NCBI RefSeq assembly: GCF_042453785.1
Contig: NC_091677.1
Span: forward strand, 28,459,501 to 28,523,500
Direction of reading: 5' to 3'
Length of the DNA: 64,000 nt
Source of the DNA: Malus domestica
Taxonomy: Eukaryota; Streptophyta; Magnoliopsida; Rosales; Rosaceae
In this document: positions 21,731 through 33,927 of the stretch, piece after piece
Layout of the letters: each line of letters starts with the position of its first letter
How positions within the stretch are numbered: position 1 is the stretch's first letter
Program-made: the position numbers and the translations under genes
Notes under the pieces: generated by a model
The model's input: only the letters and a program-made list of their open reading frames with translations
Told to the model about the DNA's origin: nothing
The model's database searches: none

Positions 21731-23208
21731 GGCGTAGTTAAACTCAGATTTTAAAGGATTTTAAAAGCCTAATGTAGTCAAGGATTTTAAAGGATTTTGA
21801 AATCCATGTAATTCTAAGTATAATTAATCGAGATTTTAATAGTTATTTTAAAAATCTATCTAAATGTAGGTGTATTAAAAAATTAAAGATTTTATAGAAT
21901 TTCATTAAGTTGTAAATTTTGTGAAATTTAAAAGCAATAAGTATATATAAACCAAATAAAATCTTAGTATATATAACCAAAACCAAATAGAATATTACTT
22001 CACACCATAGGATTTCAAATTCATAGACCTCTTTGAATGTTTTACTCTCTCTTCTTCTCACTGCTTGCCAGCCACTTTTTTCGCTTTATCTTCTCCCTTC
22101 ATCTATGCAATTTTTTCTTCAATTTTCGTTGCTGGGCTATCTCATTTATGGGTTGAATCATTTCTCAAATGGGTTCTTGGGTTCATCTCTATAAATTTCG
22201 GATATGGGTTGCCGGGTTCCCTCATTTGTGGATAAATATGATGTTGGATTGCATCATTTCGTTGCTGGGTTGCATCATTTTTTAAATTTTGTTTAATTTA
22301 ACTCATACCAGAAATCTTTATCGCATGCCCAATTTTTTTTTTTAAATCTGTGCAAAAAGCACCAATCTTTCATAGACTTGTGATCATTTTATCTCATGCC
22401 TAATTTTGTATTTGTAAAAAATCGAATGAAAATTGTATTTGTTTTCAAAATTTGATATGTTAAAGATATATTTGTTACCATTTGATTATTTGACAATCAA
22501 GATTCAACGTTTTAAAATCTATCAAAATTCATAGAAATTTATTATATAAATGTTCTGAAATCTTTCAAAATCTATATGGATTTTGTAGGCCTCAAACCGT
22601 TCCAATTCATTTTACATCTCCCACCGATCTTGAATATCGATTGAAATATAACCTTAATTGATCAAACAACGGTTTATTGGTCATATGCTATGTGCAAGAT
22701 AAAAAAACACTAGGCTTGAGAGAGAAAAATGGTGTTTTGTTATGGGTTTAGGTGGAGAGCATTTTTGCTCATTATCATAAACTATGGTATATTCTTAATG
22801 TACACCTAATTATTTGTCATGTGTCTTTTTATTTAATTTTTGCTACTTTTTTTTCAAAATTGAAAAAGTAACATTCATTGTAAAAGTTAACTAGAGTTAG
22901 AAAAAATACACGTAACAAATTATTAGGTGCATGTTAAACATATACTATAATTATAGTAATGACCAGTATACGAGGTGGTACACCACATGTCACTATACAA
23001 ATAATGGGAAATGTGTGTTAAAAATTTATAACTTAAAAATAAAATTTATCATCACTTTTGTAAAAACAAGTGGTATAATACTTGTGTTCCAGTCACAATG
23101 AAAAATTTCTCCACTTTTAAGGGTGTTTGGTTTCAAGAAGAATGAGTCTTTGAAATTACACATGTCTACATCTCATTGGGCCATGTCAGGTGTCATTAAA
23201 TTTGGATA
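21731..23208. other. AT-rich repeat relics, no gene seen
   Basis: Repeats of 'gattttaaaggatttt' near 21747-21800 and 'tttcaaaatctat' near 22560 suggest a decayed inverted-repeat element spanning about 21735-22600. Short homopolymer and TA-rich stretches fill the rest. No coding signal. Confidence 0.4.
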
Positions 23209-23216
23209 CTGACCCG

Positions 23217-23637
23217 TAGACCTGTAAACGGGTCGGGTTTATTAGGTTTGGGTCGGGTTCAACCCGACCCGTTAAGTTAACGGGTCACCCGAATCCAACC
23301 CGTTAAGCTAACGGGTCACCCGAACCCGACCCGTTAAGCTAACGGGTCACCCGTTTCACCCGTTAACAATTATTATTATTTTTTTTTTTGCATAAAGTTT
23401 ATTTTTTGTTATTAAGACTTTACTAAAATTACTAAAATATCCTCAACTAACGAGTGCTAACGGGTGTTAACGGGTCCTAACGGGTCTAACGGGTTGACCC
23501 AAAGTGACCCGTTATTTAACGGGTTGTTAACGGGTTCACCCGTTAGCGATCCGACCCGTTAAGCATCCACCCAAATACAAATATTAACGGGTTGGGTCGG
23601 ATCGGGTTAACGGATTGGGTCCAAAATGCCAGGCCTA
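23217..23637. mobile_element. hAT-type MITE rich in ACGGGT repeats, with 8-bp target duplication
   Basis: A 421-bp element with short inverted ends TAGACCTG and CAGGCCTA. It is flanked on both sides by CTGACCCG (23209-23216 and 23638-23645), a perfect 8-bp target duplication as made by hAT transposases. Most of its body is made of GTTAACGGGTCACCCG-type subrepeats in both orientations. It encodes no protein and would need a hAT transposase from elsewhere. Confidence 0.9.
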
Positions 23638-23645
23638 CTGACCCG

Positions 23646-24793
23646 TCGGTATCCAAGTATTGTACATAAATAATTGAACACGTGGAGGCTAGAAGAATCT
23701 CCAATGAAATGAAATGTGTCTCTACGTTTCTTACTTTCTTGTACCTCTCTCCTTCCTTATTATATTGTTCCATAAGCAAAACCAAACACAAAGTTGGGGT
23801 TTATGCATTAATCCAAGTCTCTCATCTGAGATTTTGGGTTTCTGTTCTTCTGGGTATTTTTAATATTAGTTGATCATCAGATTTTTCAGCACTCACAATT
23901 CACAGCAACAAGTAAGTTCTCAACCCTCAATTTTCATCACAATCATCAAACTTTGCTGCTTTTGATCATGGCTACAAGCAAAGCTCTTTTCTCATTTACC
24001 TGTTCGGTTACCGGGAAAATTGCTGGAAATTCATATGAATTAGCTACTTTTTTGTATCAATTTTCGTGCTTTTTGCCTTATGAGAGAGAATTTGTAAATT
24101 AATTGGAGGGTTCTATTATTTACAGATGGGTTGTTTTTCTTTCAAGTTAGGGATCGTTTGTGTTGTTGCTTCCTGAAATAAATTGGTTTTGTTATATTTT
24201 TAAACTATATTTAATCATTTGTTTGGTGTTCTCTCAAACACTCTGGCATTTGGTTTGCTTTGGAAAATTGGAAATTGGAAGTAATGATAGGATGCTAAGA
24301 CTTGCAATCATATTAAGATAGGGTCTCAACTCATTAATTTTTGAACTTGTATTTCACTAAACTAAATTGTACCGAATACCCGTCAACCCTTGTGCCGTGA
24401 TGCTTGATGATAATCCCTTTTTGAGGTGTTATACAGTATGTGTATACGGTTGGTCACTGGAAAAAGTTACTGTTGAATTTGATCTCTTTCAATCAGTTTC
24501 GTTGCTTGTCTGATTTATTTGGTTCACGGGGCGAAACTATTACGTGCTACTGATATTGAACACTTACAGTAATTCTTAAAGAAACATGGTGTAATTCTTA
24601 GTTTCATTTTCGGAGATGGAAGATTTCAACGTTCTATGGGGTTCTTCTTCCTAAGAGCCATTTTTATGTATTCTTGTGAGCTAATACTAAATTCATATGA
24701 TTTCTTGCAGATAATTACCAATTTGATGTAGAAACTGAGTGGGGGAATTACAAAATACCAGGAGACATACGACGATTGTGTAAAGTTTAATTT
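23646..24793 (+). other. Promoter and 5' leader with an intron, upstream of the 24.8-kb gene
   Basis: A likely leader exon ends at 23911 at a strong donor (a|gtaagt). The matching acceptor 'ttcttgcag' ends at 24710, giving a 799-bp intron in the 5' UTR, and the start codon lies 83 bases further on. This is inferred from splice signals only. Confidence 0.5.
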
Positions 24794-26912
24794 ATGATCA
24801 GTATGGATGTGAAAGGTGTAACCTGGGTTGGTGGTGTATACCAGAAATTCGAGACTATGTGCTTGGAGGTAGAAGAAGATATGTACCAGGTAAAGCCTTT
24901 TGGAAGTCCTTTTCTGTCTCCCCGATTCCTAAAAAATAAGGAATAATGACCACATACTACTGGTCTGGAAGTGTTGATCATAAGTTTTCAATTATCCTTC
25001 CTCTTCCTCATCATCCTCCCACTTTGAGTGCTTATGAACATATTTATCTCGTGTGCATTTTTCTTTGGAATAAAATATGGTGTTTATGTGGTTCAGTGAT
25101 CATATGAGATAGTGGTCATGTTAATTTCATTCCGTAGTCCAGTTAACTTATTTTGTTGATCATTCTATTTATTTGGAACAGGACACGGTCAAATTTGTTG
25201 AGAATCAGGTACAGACTGTTGGTGCAAGTGTTAAAAAGTTCTATGCAGAAGTAATGCAAGATTTGGTCTGTCACTCTTCAGTGGATCCGGAGATTATACC
25301 AGCCTTTGGGGACCTTGTAGAAAATAATTTTCATGTTGATAATTCTAAAAAGTCAAAGGTTAGTAAGAAAGGAGAGCCGGTAAAAGTTGATGTTGAAAAA
25401 TTGAGTGGGGATTCAGAGGTGATTGCTGCAATGAATATGGATATGGACCATAAATCATTGTTCCATGGACAGCACATGGATGAATATCGCATGCTATCCT
25501 CAGGGAATTGTGCTGGAGGAGCATGCTCTGATGTATACTTAAGACAAGACTATGATGGGAGTAATTTTAATAATTCAAACTCGGTTGTCAAAGAAAACCC
25601 AATCAAGGAGAACTTACCCGGGGCAATCACTCCGGTTGAATCTGATTTGGGTAGGCCATCATCATCCTGCTGTGTAAATTTGAATGATACCTATGAAGTT
25701 TCGAGCGAACGTAGAGATACAGCTATAACCCCATCTATAACCGAAGGTATGACATGTAAGTCCACAAGGGAAAGTTGTGTGATTGCAAATGCAAGCCAAT
25801 GTACGGCTGATGTTTCAGTTGACAGCCGAACATCTAATATGATTGTTTTGGATAAATTGGAAGCAAAAGAATGGAATGAAATACCAGATTCATCCTTTGG
25901 TGGCTCATCAGTAGAATCAAATGGTGACTATTCTTTTTAACCCTCTACAAGTGTTTTGTTTTCACCAACCTTCCTACTTGTTCTCTTTGATTTCCGGGTT
26001 GGCTGCTGCAGACAATTGTTTGAACAATGGGTTTGTTTCTTTGTTAGGATCCTCTCCAAGTGGACAAGTACACTCTGAAAAATATGCTGCCAAGGAAATC
26101 TCTGCGTCTCATCCTGGTAACACACAGTACATCTCATTCAGATGCACAATAATCTGATAACAGTTTTTATATTGATATTGACTGAAAATGATTATGCAGA
26201 TAACAACACTGAGAAAATAAAGGAGTGTTTTTTCAACTGTGGACCATAACTGATTTACATTCATGGGGGGTCTAGATTTTATACTAGTTCATGAAAAATT
26301 GCACGTTCTTTTTTACATGTAGAGTTGTGTACTTGATGGGTTTACTGGTGCATGATAAATTGAATGTTATTTTGTTCTCCTAGTAGTAACCAATGACTCA
26401 ATTTCCCAGGGGGTTTGCATGACTCCAATTTTTATGCAACTGAGAGTAATACTGTTGTACATGGAACGGAAAACATTCAACAATCTGAAAGGGCAAAGCT
26501 TGAGGAGACTTGTGTAATGGTGACTGGTGAGGACATTCATTTTGTTCCTCACGTGGACAGTAAACATAGGCCTTACAAGGTTATCTCTCTCTCCCTCCCT
26601 ACACCTCCCTCCCTCCCTCTCTCTCTCTCTCCTCATTCTCTCTCCCCCACACCCCCCCCCCTCTTTTCTCTTTCTCCCTACTTTAATTGGCATTAATTGG
26701 GACTTCTTTTCTAGAAAAAAATTCAGAATGTCCTTGCTTTGAGGAAGAGGTCAGCAAGGAAGCAAGAATATGAGCAGCTTGCATTATGGTATGGGGATGA
26801 TGAGAAATCAAATTTAGAAAGTGGAGAACGTCTCGGGCATTCTCCGACCGTGGAGGAGACACAGAAATCACCAGCTCATGAATTTTGTGAATCTGAATGG
26901 GAGATTCTCTAG
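24794..26912 (+). CDS. Plant protein of unknown function, acidic/Ser-rich, with conserved C-terminal end
   Basis: Five exons: 24794-24889, 25182-25923, 26012-26116, 26410-26579 and 26715-26912. All introns are GT-AG and the joined frame gives 436 residues. The N-terminal 60 residues ('VTWVGGVYQKFETMCLEVEE', then 'FVENQVQTVGASVKKFYAEV') look folded and helical. The long middle is Ser/Asn/Asp-rich and probably disordered. The C terminus has a basic helix ('LALRKRSARKQEYEQLALWY') and ends with the acidic-aromatic tail 'ESEWEIL'. I do not recognise a named family and give no function. A second in-frame ATG at 24803 could also be used. The fourth intron carries a long CT-rich tract. The gene faces the TBL gene tail to tail. 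Confidence 0.8.
26580..26690 (+). repeat. CT-rich microsatellite in an intron
   Basis: A nearly pure pyrimidine tract (TCTC and CCCT units, then a C run) occupying most of the last intron of the unknown gene, ahead of its AG acceptor. Confidence 0.85.
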
Positions 26913-27724
26913 GTACCCTAGTAAAAGCTTGTGTAAATAAACCGCCTCACTGCAGCCTCTCCGTGGTGATCATGGTGCCATTCAAAATTCCTAGCTTAGG
27001 CTAAAATTTGTACCATAGTGGGAAATAAACTAGAATGTCTCCCGCTCTAGTCTTGAGTACGTTAACAATTATGTAACGTCCATAAGATTAAGTACTTGAA
27101 ATTTACATTACAAATGGGTCCGACCCAATAGAGTCCTACCTTTATGGTCACCATTGTTAAAAAGATGGTTACTATTATTGTCTATGGTTAGCTATTGTTT
27201 GTGCTGCTATGCTGTATTTTTTGTTCCTCGTTTTCTTTTCTTTCAAGTTTTTTGTTTTTATGTTGGAATTTGAAAATGGAATCTGTTGAACCTGTGTTAC
27301 TGGTTCAAATAAGTGCCCAGAGGGGAATAATGGATCGTAGTTTCGTGCTTGTGCTACTGATTGGAACAACTGTGGATGCATACATTCTCGCACATTGTTT
27401 CGTATGTTTGGTAGTCAATTTCTTCAATTTATTTCTTTATTGTCTTTGCTAAAAAAGCTATAATAGATAAAGCACATGCAGGAACTTTACATCCACACAG
27501 AAGGTAAATTCTCATGATTTGGAATACTCGATTTTGGTTTGTCTGCTTATTTGGACAGGCTACCCCGACGTGTCTTGGCAGCTGTTCAGGTTAGTAATCA
27601 ACGGCAGGTATGGTTTCTGTACATTTTGTCTTCTCTTATAACTCTCGTCTTTGAAATTTCCTTCAACCTTATGAAGAACGAAGATGCTAAGTTTACTAAC
27701 ACTGATGGCAGATCAAATAAGAGG
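26913..27724. other. Space between convergent genes
   Basis: 3' flanks of the unknown gene (+) and the TBL gene (-). Only short T-rich open frames are present, with no coding features. Confidence 0.5.
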
Positions 27725-29308
27725 TTAAGAACTAAGAATGACTTTGGAGGTGTCCAAGACCAAAGATACATACAATAGCCTATTCCAGGTATCTGGCAGG
27801 CCAGGCAAACACCAGTGGCTGCAATCAGCATAAGTCTCCGGTTTTCTATTTTGCAAAGCTAATAACTGCTTCCACTCCTTTGTCGCATAAACTGCTGGAT
27901 GCGCATCTCTTCGATGCTGAGACAGCTTTGTAATGTTCAGGTACGTCACTGGGGTCTTCATGCGCTGCATTGTTCTCTCAATAACTTTTATAATTTTCCC
28001 CGGAAATGTTGTTTCGTAGGAATCGCCTTCAATGGGTTGGGTTTCGTTGTAACACCAATGCTTTCCCTTGTGCTCTGGTGAAATGCTGCGGAAGAAGACT
28101 CTTGTTTTAGTCGCATCCACATTTTGATCAACCCAACGTGCCCAGGTATTCATTGCCATATCAAATGCTGATTCAATCTCCATATTCTCCATTGTTTTGC
28201 CCTCGTATTGAAACAAGTCCCACCTGCAAATCTCAATTCCATTGGACAACTCCTTGAAAAATATTCATTCATTTTAATTATTAGATCACAAGTGACTTAC
28301 GTCTTGATCTTCCCATGGTGCACCCACCAGTGACCGGTGTTGAATACCATAATGTCTGCCCCTATCCACTTCATGGCCGAGGTTGCAACTCTGTCAAGCC
28401 TAAGAATCCTAGCACCACTATCTTGGTTAACATTTTGCTGCATTAAAAATGGGCTCCAGTAGAATTCAACAGAACAGTTGTACGCCTGCAGTTAAAGAAA
28501 CAAGCAACACCACCACAGTTAAGAAGTCAAGGTCCTATTTTTTATTTTCATCTCCTCAATATCACTATATATGAAGAAAATAGTTCAGTGACGGAGGATC
28601 TTTTGTATAAATGAAAACTCAACCTACCTTAGCTGTGAAGACCTTGTAGATGCCGCTTTTCACGCTGACTAGGGTTTGAGAGGGAGGTAGAGCTGAGTAA
28701 AGAAGACAAGCTAGGGATTCCCACTGGTTTCTGTTAAGTGAGTCTCCAACTATGATCACTCTCTTTCCTCTTAGTCTCTCCAACATGTCTGTTGCGTCAA
28801 ACCTTCCAACCATAACGCACGTGTTTATGTTAGGTACAAATTACAATTAAGGCAACATACAACGTTTAATTCATATACTAGGATTAAGTAAGCAGTTAAC
28901 TTGCCTTGGAATCTTACACCCCTTGGCCTCCCAGCTCCATTTCTCATATATGAAATCCGACCTTCCATTCCTTTGGCAGCTGACCTGGTCACTAAGAAAC
29001 GGACACTGTGCCCCTTTGTACATAGGACTTCCCTTCGGATCGTAAACCCATTTTCCATCAAATATGTTGCACTTGTCTTCTTCATTCAATTGTGTCACAT
29101 GTTCCTCGAAGTATCCTTGTTGCAAGAACTGAATGTTTGCATCTGATTCATTGATCGATATTGTTGATGTTATGTCTATGTTCCCAAGAGTTGATAGGTT
29201 TACGCTGTCGTGGCTGTGTTTGAGAAAGAATATCGGAATGATGCAGCTTATACAGCTTGCAACTATGCAGAGCCTCCATCCTCGACTAACGGGGGATACG
29301 TTGTCCAT
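27725..29308 (-). CDS. TBL: Trichome birefringence-like (TBL) polysaccharide O-acetyltransferase, gene A
   Basis: Four exons on the minus strand: 29308-28905, 28802-28628, 28485-28301 and 28223-27725, giving 420 residues. The first intron appears to start with GC (AAG|GCAAGT), since only this site joins 'CKIP-R' to 'FDA'. The other introns are GT-AG. Residues 12-29 are a membrane anchor. The TBL domain follows with 'CNIFDGKWVYDP' and 'CPFL'. The GDS serine motif 'VGDSLNRNQW' is near residue 154 and the DxxH motif 'DCSHWCLPG' at 388-396 completes the catalytic set of the PC-esterase fold. Family members work in the Golgi and add acetyl groups to xylan, mannan or other wall glycans; the substrate here is not predictable. 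The upstream in-frame codons lack an ATG, so the start is 29308. Confidence 0.93.
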
Positions 29309-29702
29309 GGCTGGAGGTATTGAGCTCAAGAGAGGTCTGGTTTATAAAGTATAAGCAATCTATCTTTTTCATATTTGAAAAACCGTAAGATACAAATTTA
29401 CATGGAAAATTCCACTATTGTGGTACTGAACTCATCATAAATATGTATTATTCTCGTCGTATTCATGTAAATCGAACATGAGGACTCCCCCGATATTGTT
29501 TTGTTGTGCGTTTCAAAAGCATGTCAACTACTCCTGTTATTGGTGAGTAAACGCAACAATCATATATTGTCAAAAATGTTAACCACTTCATTAACCCTAT
29601 TATATTTTTACTAGGACAACTTGGAAGGGGACAATAGTTAGTTAGAATTTTGCCAATTGCATCTGGGTTAGGTGGCTGGCTCAGGAGAAATAGGTTAAGT
29701 TG
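29309..29702. other. Promoter side of TBL gene A
   Basis: Upstream sequence of the minus-strand TBL gene. AT-rich; no distinct motif can be claimed. Confidence 0.4.
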
Positions 29703-30138
29703 TCATTTAAGGGTGTATTCAATTGAGAATTTGAGATATTTTAATGGATTTATAAATTCATGAAGTTTAAGAAAGTTTAATTGATTTGTAAAGATTCTAT
29801 AAAAAAAATTTATTCAATTCCCTCGAAATCTCAGAAGAAGATGAGAGATTTGTGAATACTTAAATTCTACTATGAAATCTCTCAAATACCCTCAAATTTC
29901 TCAACTTTTTAAAATTCTTTAAAATAAATTCCTAATTGAATACATTTGAAATATTATAAACTTTTTTGAAATCCTAATTGAATACACTCGGATTTATAAG
30001 GATTTTAATAAACTATCTTAAAATCTTGATTGAATACACTTTGAATTTAAGAGAATTACTTAAAATTCTGATTGAATATCCTTAGATTCATTAAAAGAAT
30101 TAAAATTCCTCAAATTCTCAATTAAATACATCCTTTAG
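29703..30138. mobile_element. MITE with ATTCAATTGAGAATTTGAG inverted ends
   Basis: The left end GGGTGTATTCAATTGAGAAT is mirrored on the right by 'attctcaattaaatacatcc'. The inside is made of related AAATTC/GAATTT-rich segments in both orientations. About 436 bp, non-coding. The target duplication is not clear (a TTA-type 3-bp one is possible). Confidence 0.7.
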
Positions 30139-30656
30139 TGTTACGCTATTGGTATCTTTTTTTTTTTTTTTGTGATAACTTTACTATTATTTCATTTCAC
30201 TTGTAGATCTTAGGGTTGAACCTCATAGACGGCGAGTTCAAAACTAATTTATTTCGGCACACACACCCCCCTCCCCGCAACCCAGGTTAGATGTCTGGCT
30301 CAGGAGATACAGGTTCAGTTGTCATTTTGTATTCTGGTCTATTGGTATTATTTTTTACGGTAAGAATTAGTATTTCTTTTTACTTTTAGGTCTTAGGTTG
30401 AATCTCGTCGATGACAAGTTCAAAACCAATTTATTTCCCCCTAATATAATTATATCGTTGTATCATAAAAGAAAAATGCTTAACCTAGTTCCCAACTGTT
30501 GTTATTTTAGCCAATGTGTAATCCAGTCCAATGTTTGTCTGACATTGGATTAGTGCAAAATAACCCACTCCACGGTAGCTCCCGGTAACAAATACGCCCA
30601 TTGGTTTCATTTTAAACGCAATCCTTCATTCCAGAATTCCACATAAATATTATCAA

Positions 30657-30790
30657 GGAACTTTAACGAAAAACTTCCGGTATTATTCATTTTAATAAAA
30701 AATCACATTTTTACACTAAAAATTCTAGTACTATTCATTTAACTATTTTATTTTGTCCTTATCGTTAAAACTCAAAGTTTTCAAGTCATT
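30657..30790 (-). mobile_element. Short interspersed repeat, TTTAACGA family, copy 1
   Basis: About 130 bp. Its reverse complement reads 'aactttgagttttaacgata' then 'aatagtac', an A/T stretch, and 'ttttttcgttaaa'-like sequence. The same order is found at 35172-35285 and 57341-57470. It is non-coding and behaves like a small MITE family. Confidence 0.65.
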
Positions 30791-30830
30791 TTCATTAATC
30801 TTCCTTATTATCAAATCATTGATTCCAGAT

Positions 30831-31053
30831 GGAAGATGATCCTCTCCAGATCCACTTTGTGAGGATAGGGATCCCCACATCCTAGCCATTCATCGTACAT
30901 CGTGCGGTCAGTTTTTGTCAAGTACTATTTGTGTTTAATTTTAAATAAAAAAAGTCAAATGATTTTTAACCGCACGATGCACGATGAATGACTAAGGGTG
31001 AGGATCCCTAGGATCCCCACAATTTGGATCCTGATGGGATCCAAATCCATTCC
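30831..31053. mobile_element. MITE-like hairpin, GGATCCTC family, copy 2
   Basis: Inverted ends: left 'gatcctctccagatccactttgtgagg', broken here to stay short, mirrored by 'ggatcctgatgggatccaaa' on the right. Inner arms 'attcatcgtacatcgtgcgg' and 'ccgcacgatgcacgatgaat' pair almost perfectly. Same family as 15056-15287. Confidence 0.75.
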
Positions 31054-31076
31054 GGATTATTAGTTTGGCGATGTTT

Positions 31077-31912
31077 GATCCTTTCAAGTAGTCTTTCTTG
31101 TTAAAACAAAATATTTTACTCAAGTCCAAACGCTCAACCACACCAATTTCTATCTCGAAAAATACTAGGACCGATCAACTAGTATAACTCAATGGTTTGT
31201 AAGTGAGCTGTCTCATTTTCGACACCCGTGAATGGTGGGACTGTATTATATTTGTATTGAATTTGATACTTATTTATTTCTAGCCTACTGTGTGGCTTAG
31301 TTGACTTCATGTCTAGTTAGTGTAGAATATTTCTTTTCCTAATTAGAGTTGAATAATATTGAACAATGCTAGGAGCCTAGGACCATGATGTTTTTAATTA
31401 TTTATGCTATTGTTATTTTTATTAACTAATATTTATTTCACAAGTATAATAGTTCAATAGTATTCCTCTTTAATTATATATACTTTAATTGATCCTTTCA
31501 AGTAGGTATTTTGTTAGAGCAAAATATTTTACTCAAGTCCAAACGCTCAAACCACACCAATTTCTATCTAAATCGACAAATACTAGGACCTATTAATCAG
31601 TACAGCTCGATGATATTTTTCTCTATTTGTAAGTGAGCAGTCTCATTTTTTTATACAATGAATGGCATGACTGTAATATACTTTTGGTGAGAGTGATATT
31701 TATTTATATCTAACTCATTGTGTGGCTTAACTAATTTATGTCCAGTTAGCGTAGAATATTTATTTTCCTATTTAGAGTTGAATAACATTGTACATCAAAA
31801 CAATGTTAGGACCATGATCTCTTTAAATTATTATACTTTTGTATTCATTATCAATTAATATTTATACTACTAGTATAATAGTCCAATAATATTTCTCTTC
31901 AATTATAAACGA
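31077..31912 (+). repeat. Two-unit tandem duplication of about 415 bp
   Basis: 'gatcctttcaagtag' starts both units (about 31077 and 31492). 'actcaagtccaaacgctca', 'ccacaccaatttctatct' and 'agtgtagaatatt'-like blocks recur in the same order 415 bp apart. The units have diverged by substitutions and small indels. Non-coding. Confidence 0.8.
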
Positions 31913-33734
31913 GTGTATAAATTCAACTATTGAAGATCGGAAGACCACAACAGCGCACACATTGTGCAACTCAGCCCAACCTCCTTAATGTATAATGTCG
32001 TTGTATGAAAAATTTATTATAGATTTATAAAGTGAATATGAGATAAGTTTACGTTCATATCTATTTTCAAAAGAAAGCCCTCAAATTGAAAGATCGTTCA
32101 CCAATTGCTCTTATTTTAAGGGGTGGTTTTTCCTCTGGCTTTAGGGTTTAGCAGTAGAGAAAGAGCTTGATTTTGGGTCCAGTAGTTGGGTGATAATATT
32201 GAAAGCGTGTAGAGCTTGACAGGTTGAAGTTCAATGCGAAACCTATCCGCATTATTCTTCACAGTCAAGATTGTTATTCAGGTCAAAGAGTCAAGGAGCA
32301 ATGGCTAGTGAAAAAATGAATTAAAAGATTAAATTAAATTTAGGTTAAAAGTCCTCGACCTAGACGTGACCGTCAGTCAAAACACATTATGTTGGGTGTT
32401 TATATGTCTTTAGAGAGCGAAGTGTTAAAAAACTACTTATAGTTAGTCTTTTTAACTTTTTATCTCGAATACCGTTCTTTATTTTAACAAATATTAAATA
32501 TTTTATTATCAATTATTTTAAAAGCAGAAAACTCGGGTATACTAGGAAGACTATATTTGTAGATAAAATTTTGTAAACTAAATGACATGAAAGTGATTAC
32601 CACCACCTATCACTACAAACCCTATACTCTTACACCACCATTGCCATCACCACCACCACCCCACACCACAATCGCGCCACCACCACCACCACTACAATCA
32701 CAACGACAGCTGCTACCACCATCGTTCGTCGCCGCTCCTACCACCATTATCACCTCTGCAGCCCAACCACCACACCACTTTATTGACACCACTACCACCA
32801 CCATCATATCCATTGCCCTCACCGTTGTCGTCGTCATCACATATACTATCATGTTTATTTTTATCATTATATATAATTATATCACTTTTACATAAATTTA
32901 TTAAACGCTCAACTGCTTTATTTTGCTGCTGATTATTCTTAAAGGATAGCAAAAACAATTTAAAATAAAAACGCATCAATCCCAAACTGACGCTAAGCTC
33001 ACTCATTTTCTAAAACCACATTTTCTCTCTTTCTTTTCTTCTTGAGTTTTATTAACTTTTTAACATTTACCAAATGAAAAGTTACTATCAATTTAAAAAG
33101 CAACTATTGATTTTACTATTATATAATCCTTTATGGATTCACTTGGAGAATAATTTTTTTACATTGAACTCCTTAACTCTTGCCATAAATACCTGTCCTC
33201 AAAAAGACATGAGTACAACAATATTTGCTGGACAAACGTGGACGGCAGATTTGGTAATATACCACACCATATGAAAAAAGCTGTTGAATCAGCCACCCAA
33301 AAAATTAACCTTGAAAAAGTAATTCCCAGCCTTTCTTTGTTGGTAGGGAAACTGTTTCCCATTATTTAAGAATCGAAATCATTGTGATTCCAAAGTTTTC
33401 AAAACAAGAGGCTGCATCAACCCCACATCCCACTCTTCAAGGAGCCCATCCATACATTTCACCAATCACACTGCCTGCCGGCCTGCCTCTCATTATCAAA
33501 TAAATAAAAAGAAATGCTGAGAAGGCTCTCTCGAGGTTTTTTTATAAATTTTCTGCCACTTTATATTTTTATCATAATATTTTATAATGTTAATATATAA
33601 ATTGTGTCAAAAGCTTGAGGTTACAGAAAGGCTAAAGAGTCCCAGTCTCATTAGCATTTCCCATAAATAAATCAAACATAAAATTCAAAAAATTATTAAA
33701 ATGTTGAAAATGTTGAAAATGCAGTCTGTCTCTC
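31913..33734. other. Intergenic DNA with a CCA-rich triplet tract
   Basis: No gene is supported. 32590-32830 is an imperfect (CAC/CCA)n tract that opens long low-complexity frames on both strands. The remainder is AT-rich. Confidence 0.5.
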
Positions 33735-33927
33735 CAGGAGGATCTTGGAGATTTTCCAATCCCATTTGGTCATCATACATCGTACGGTCAAAAATCATTG
33801 AATTTTTTTTATATTTAAAATTGAATATAAACAGTAATTAACAAAAACTAGCTGCACAATGTACGATGAATGAATGTGATTGGAAGATCTCCGGGATCCT
33901 CACATAGAGGATTTGGCGATGATCCTC
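33735..33927. mobile_element. MITE-like hairpin, GGATCCTC family, copy 3
   Basis: The left arm 'aggatcttggagattttcca' mirrors the right arm 'ggaagatctccgggatcct'. The inner arms carry the family's CATCGTAC motif in inverted orientation. The outer left end looks shortened. Confidence 0.65.

Noticed and set aside
32587-33006. Pro/Thr/His-rich and Gly/Val-rich ORFs on both strands
   Set aside because: Low-complexity by-products of the CCA triplet tract.
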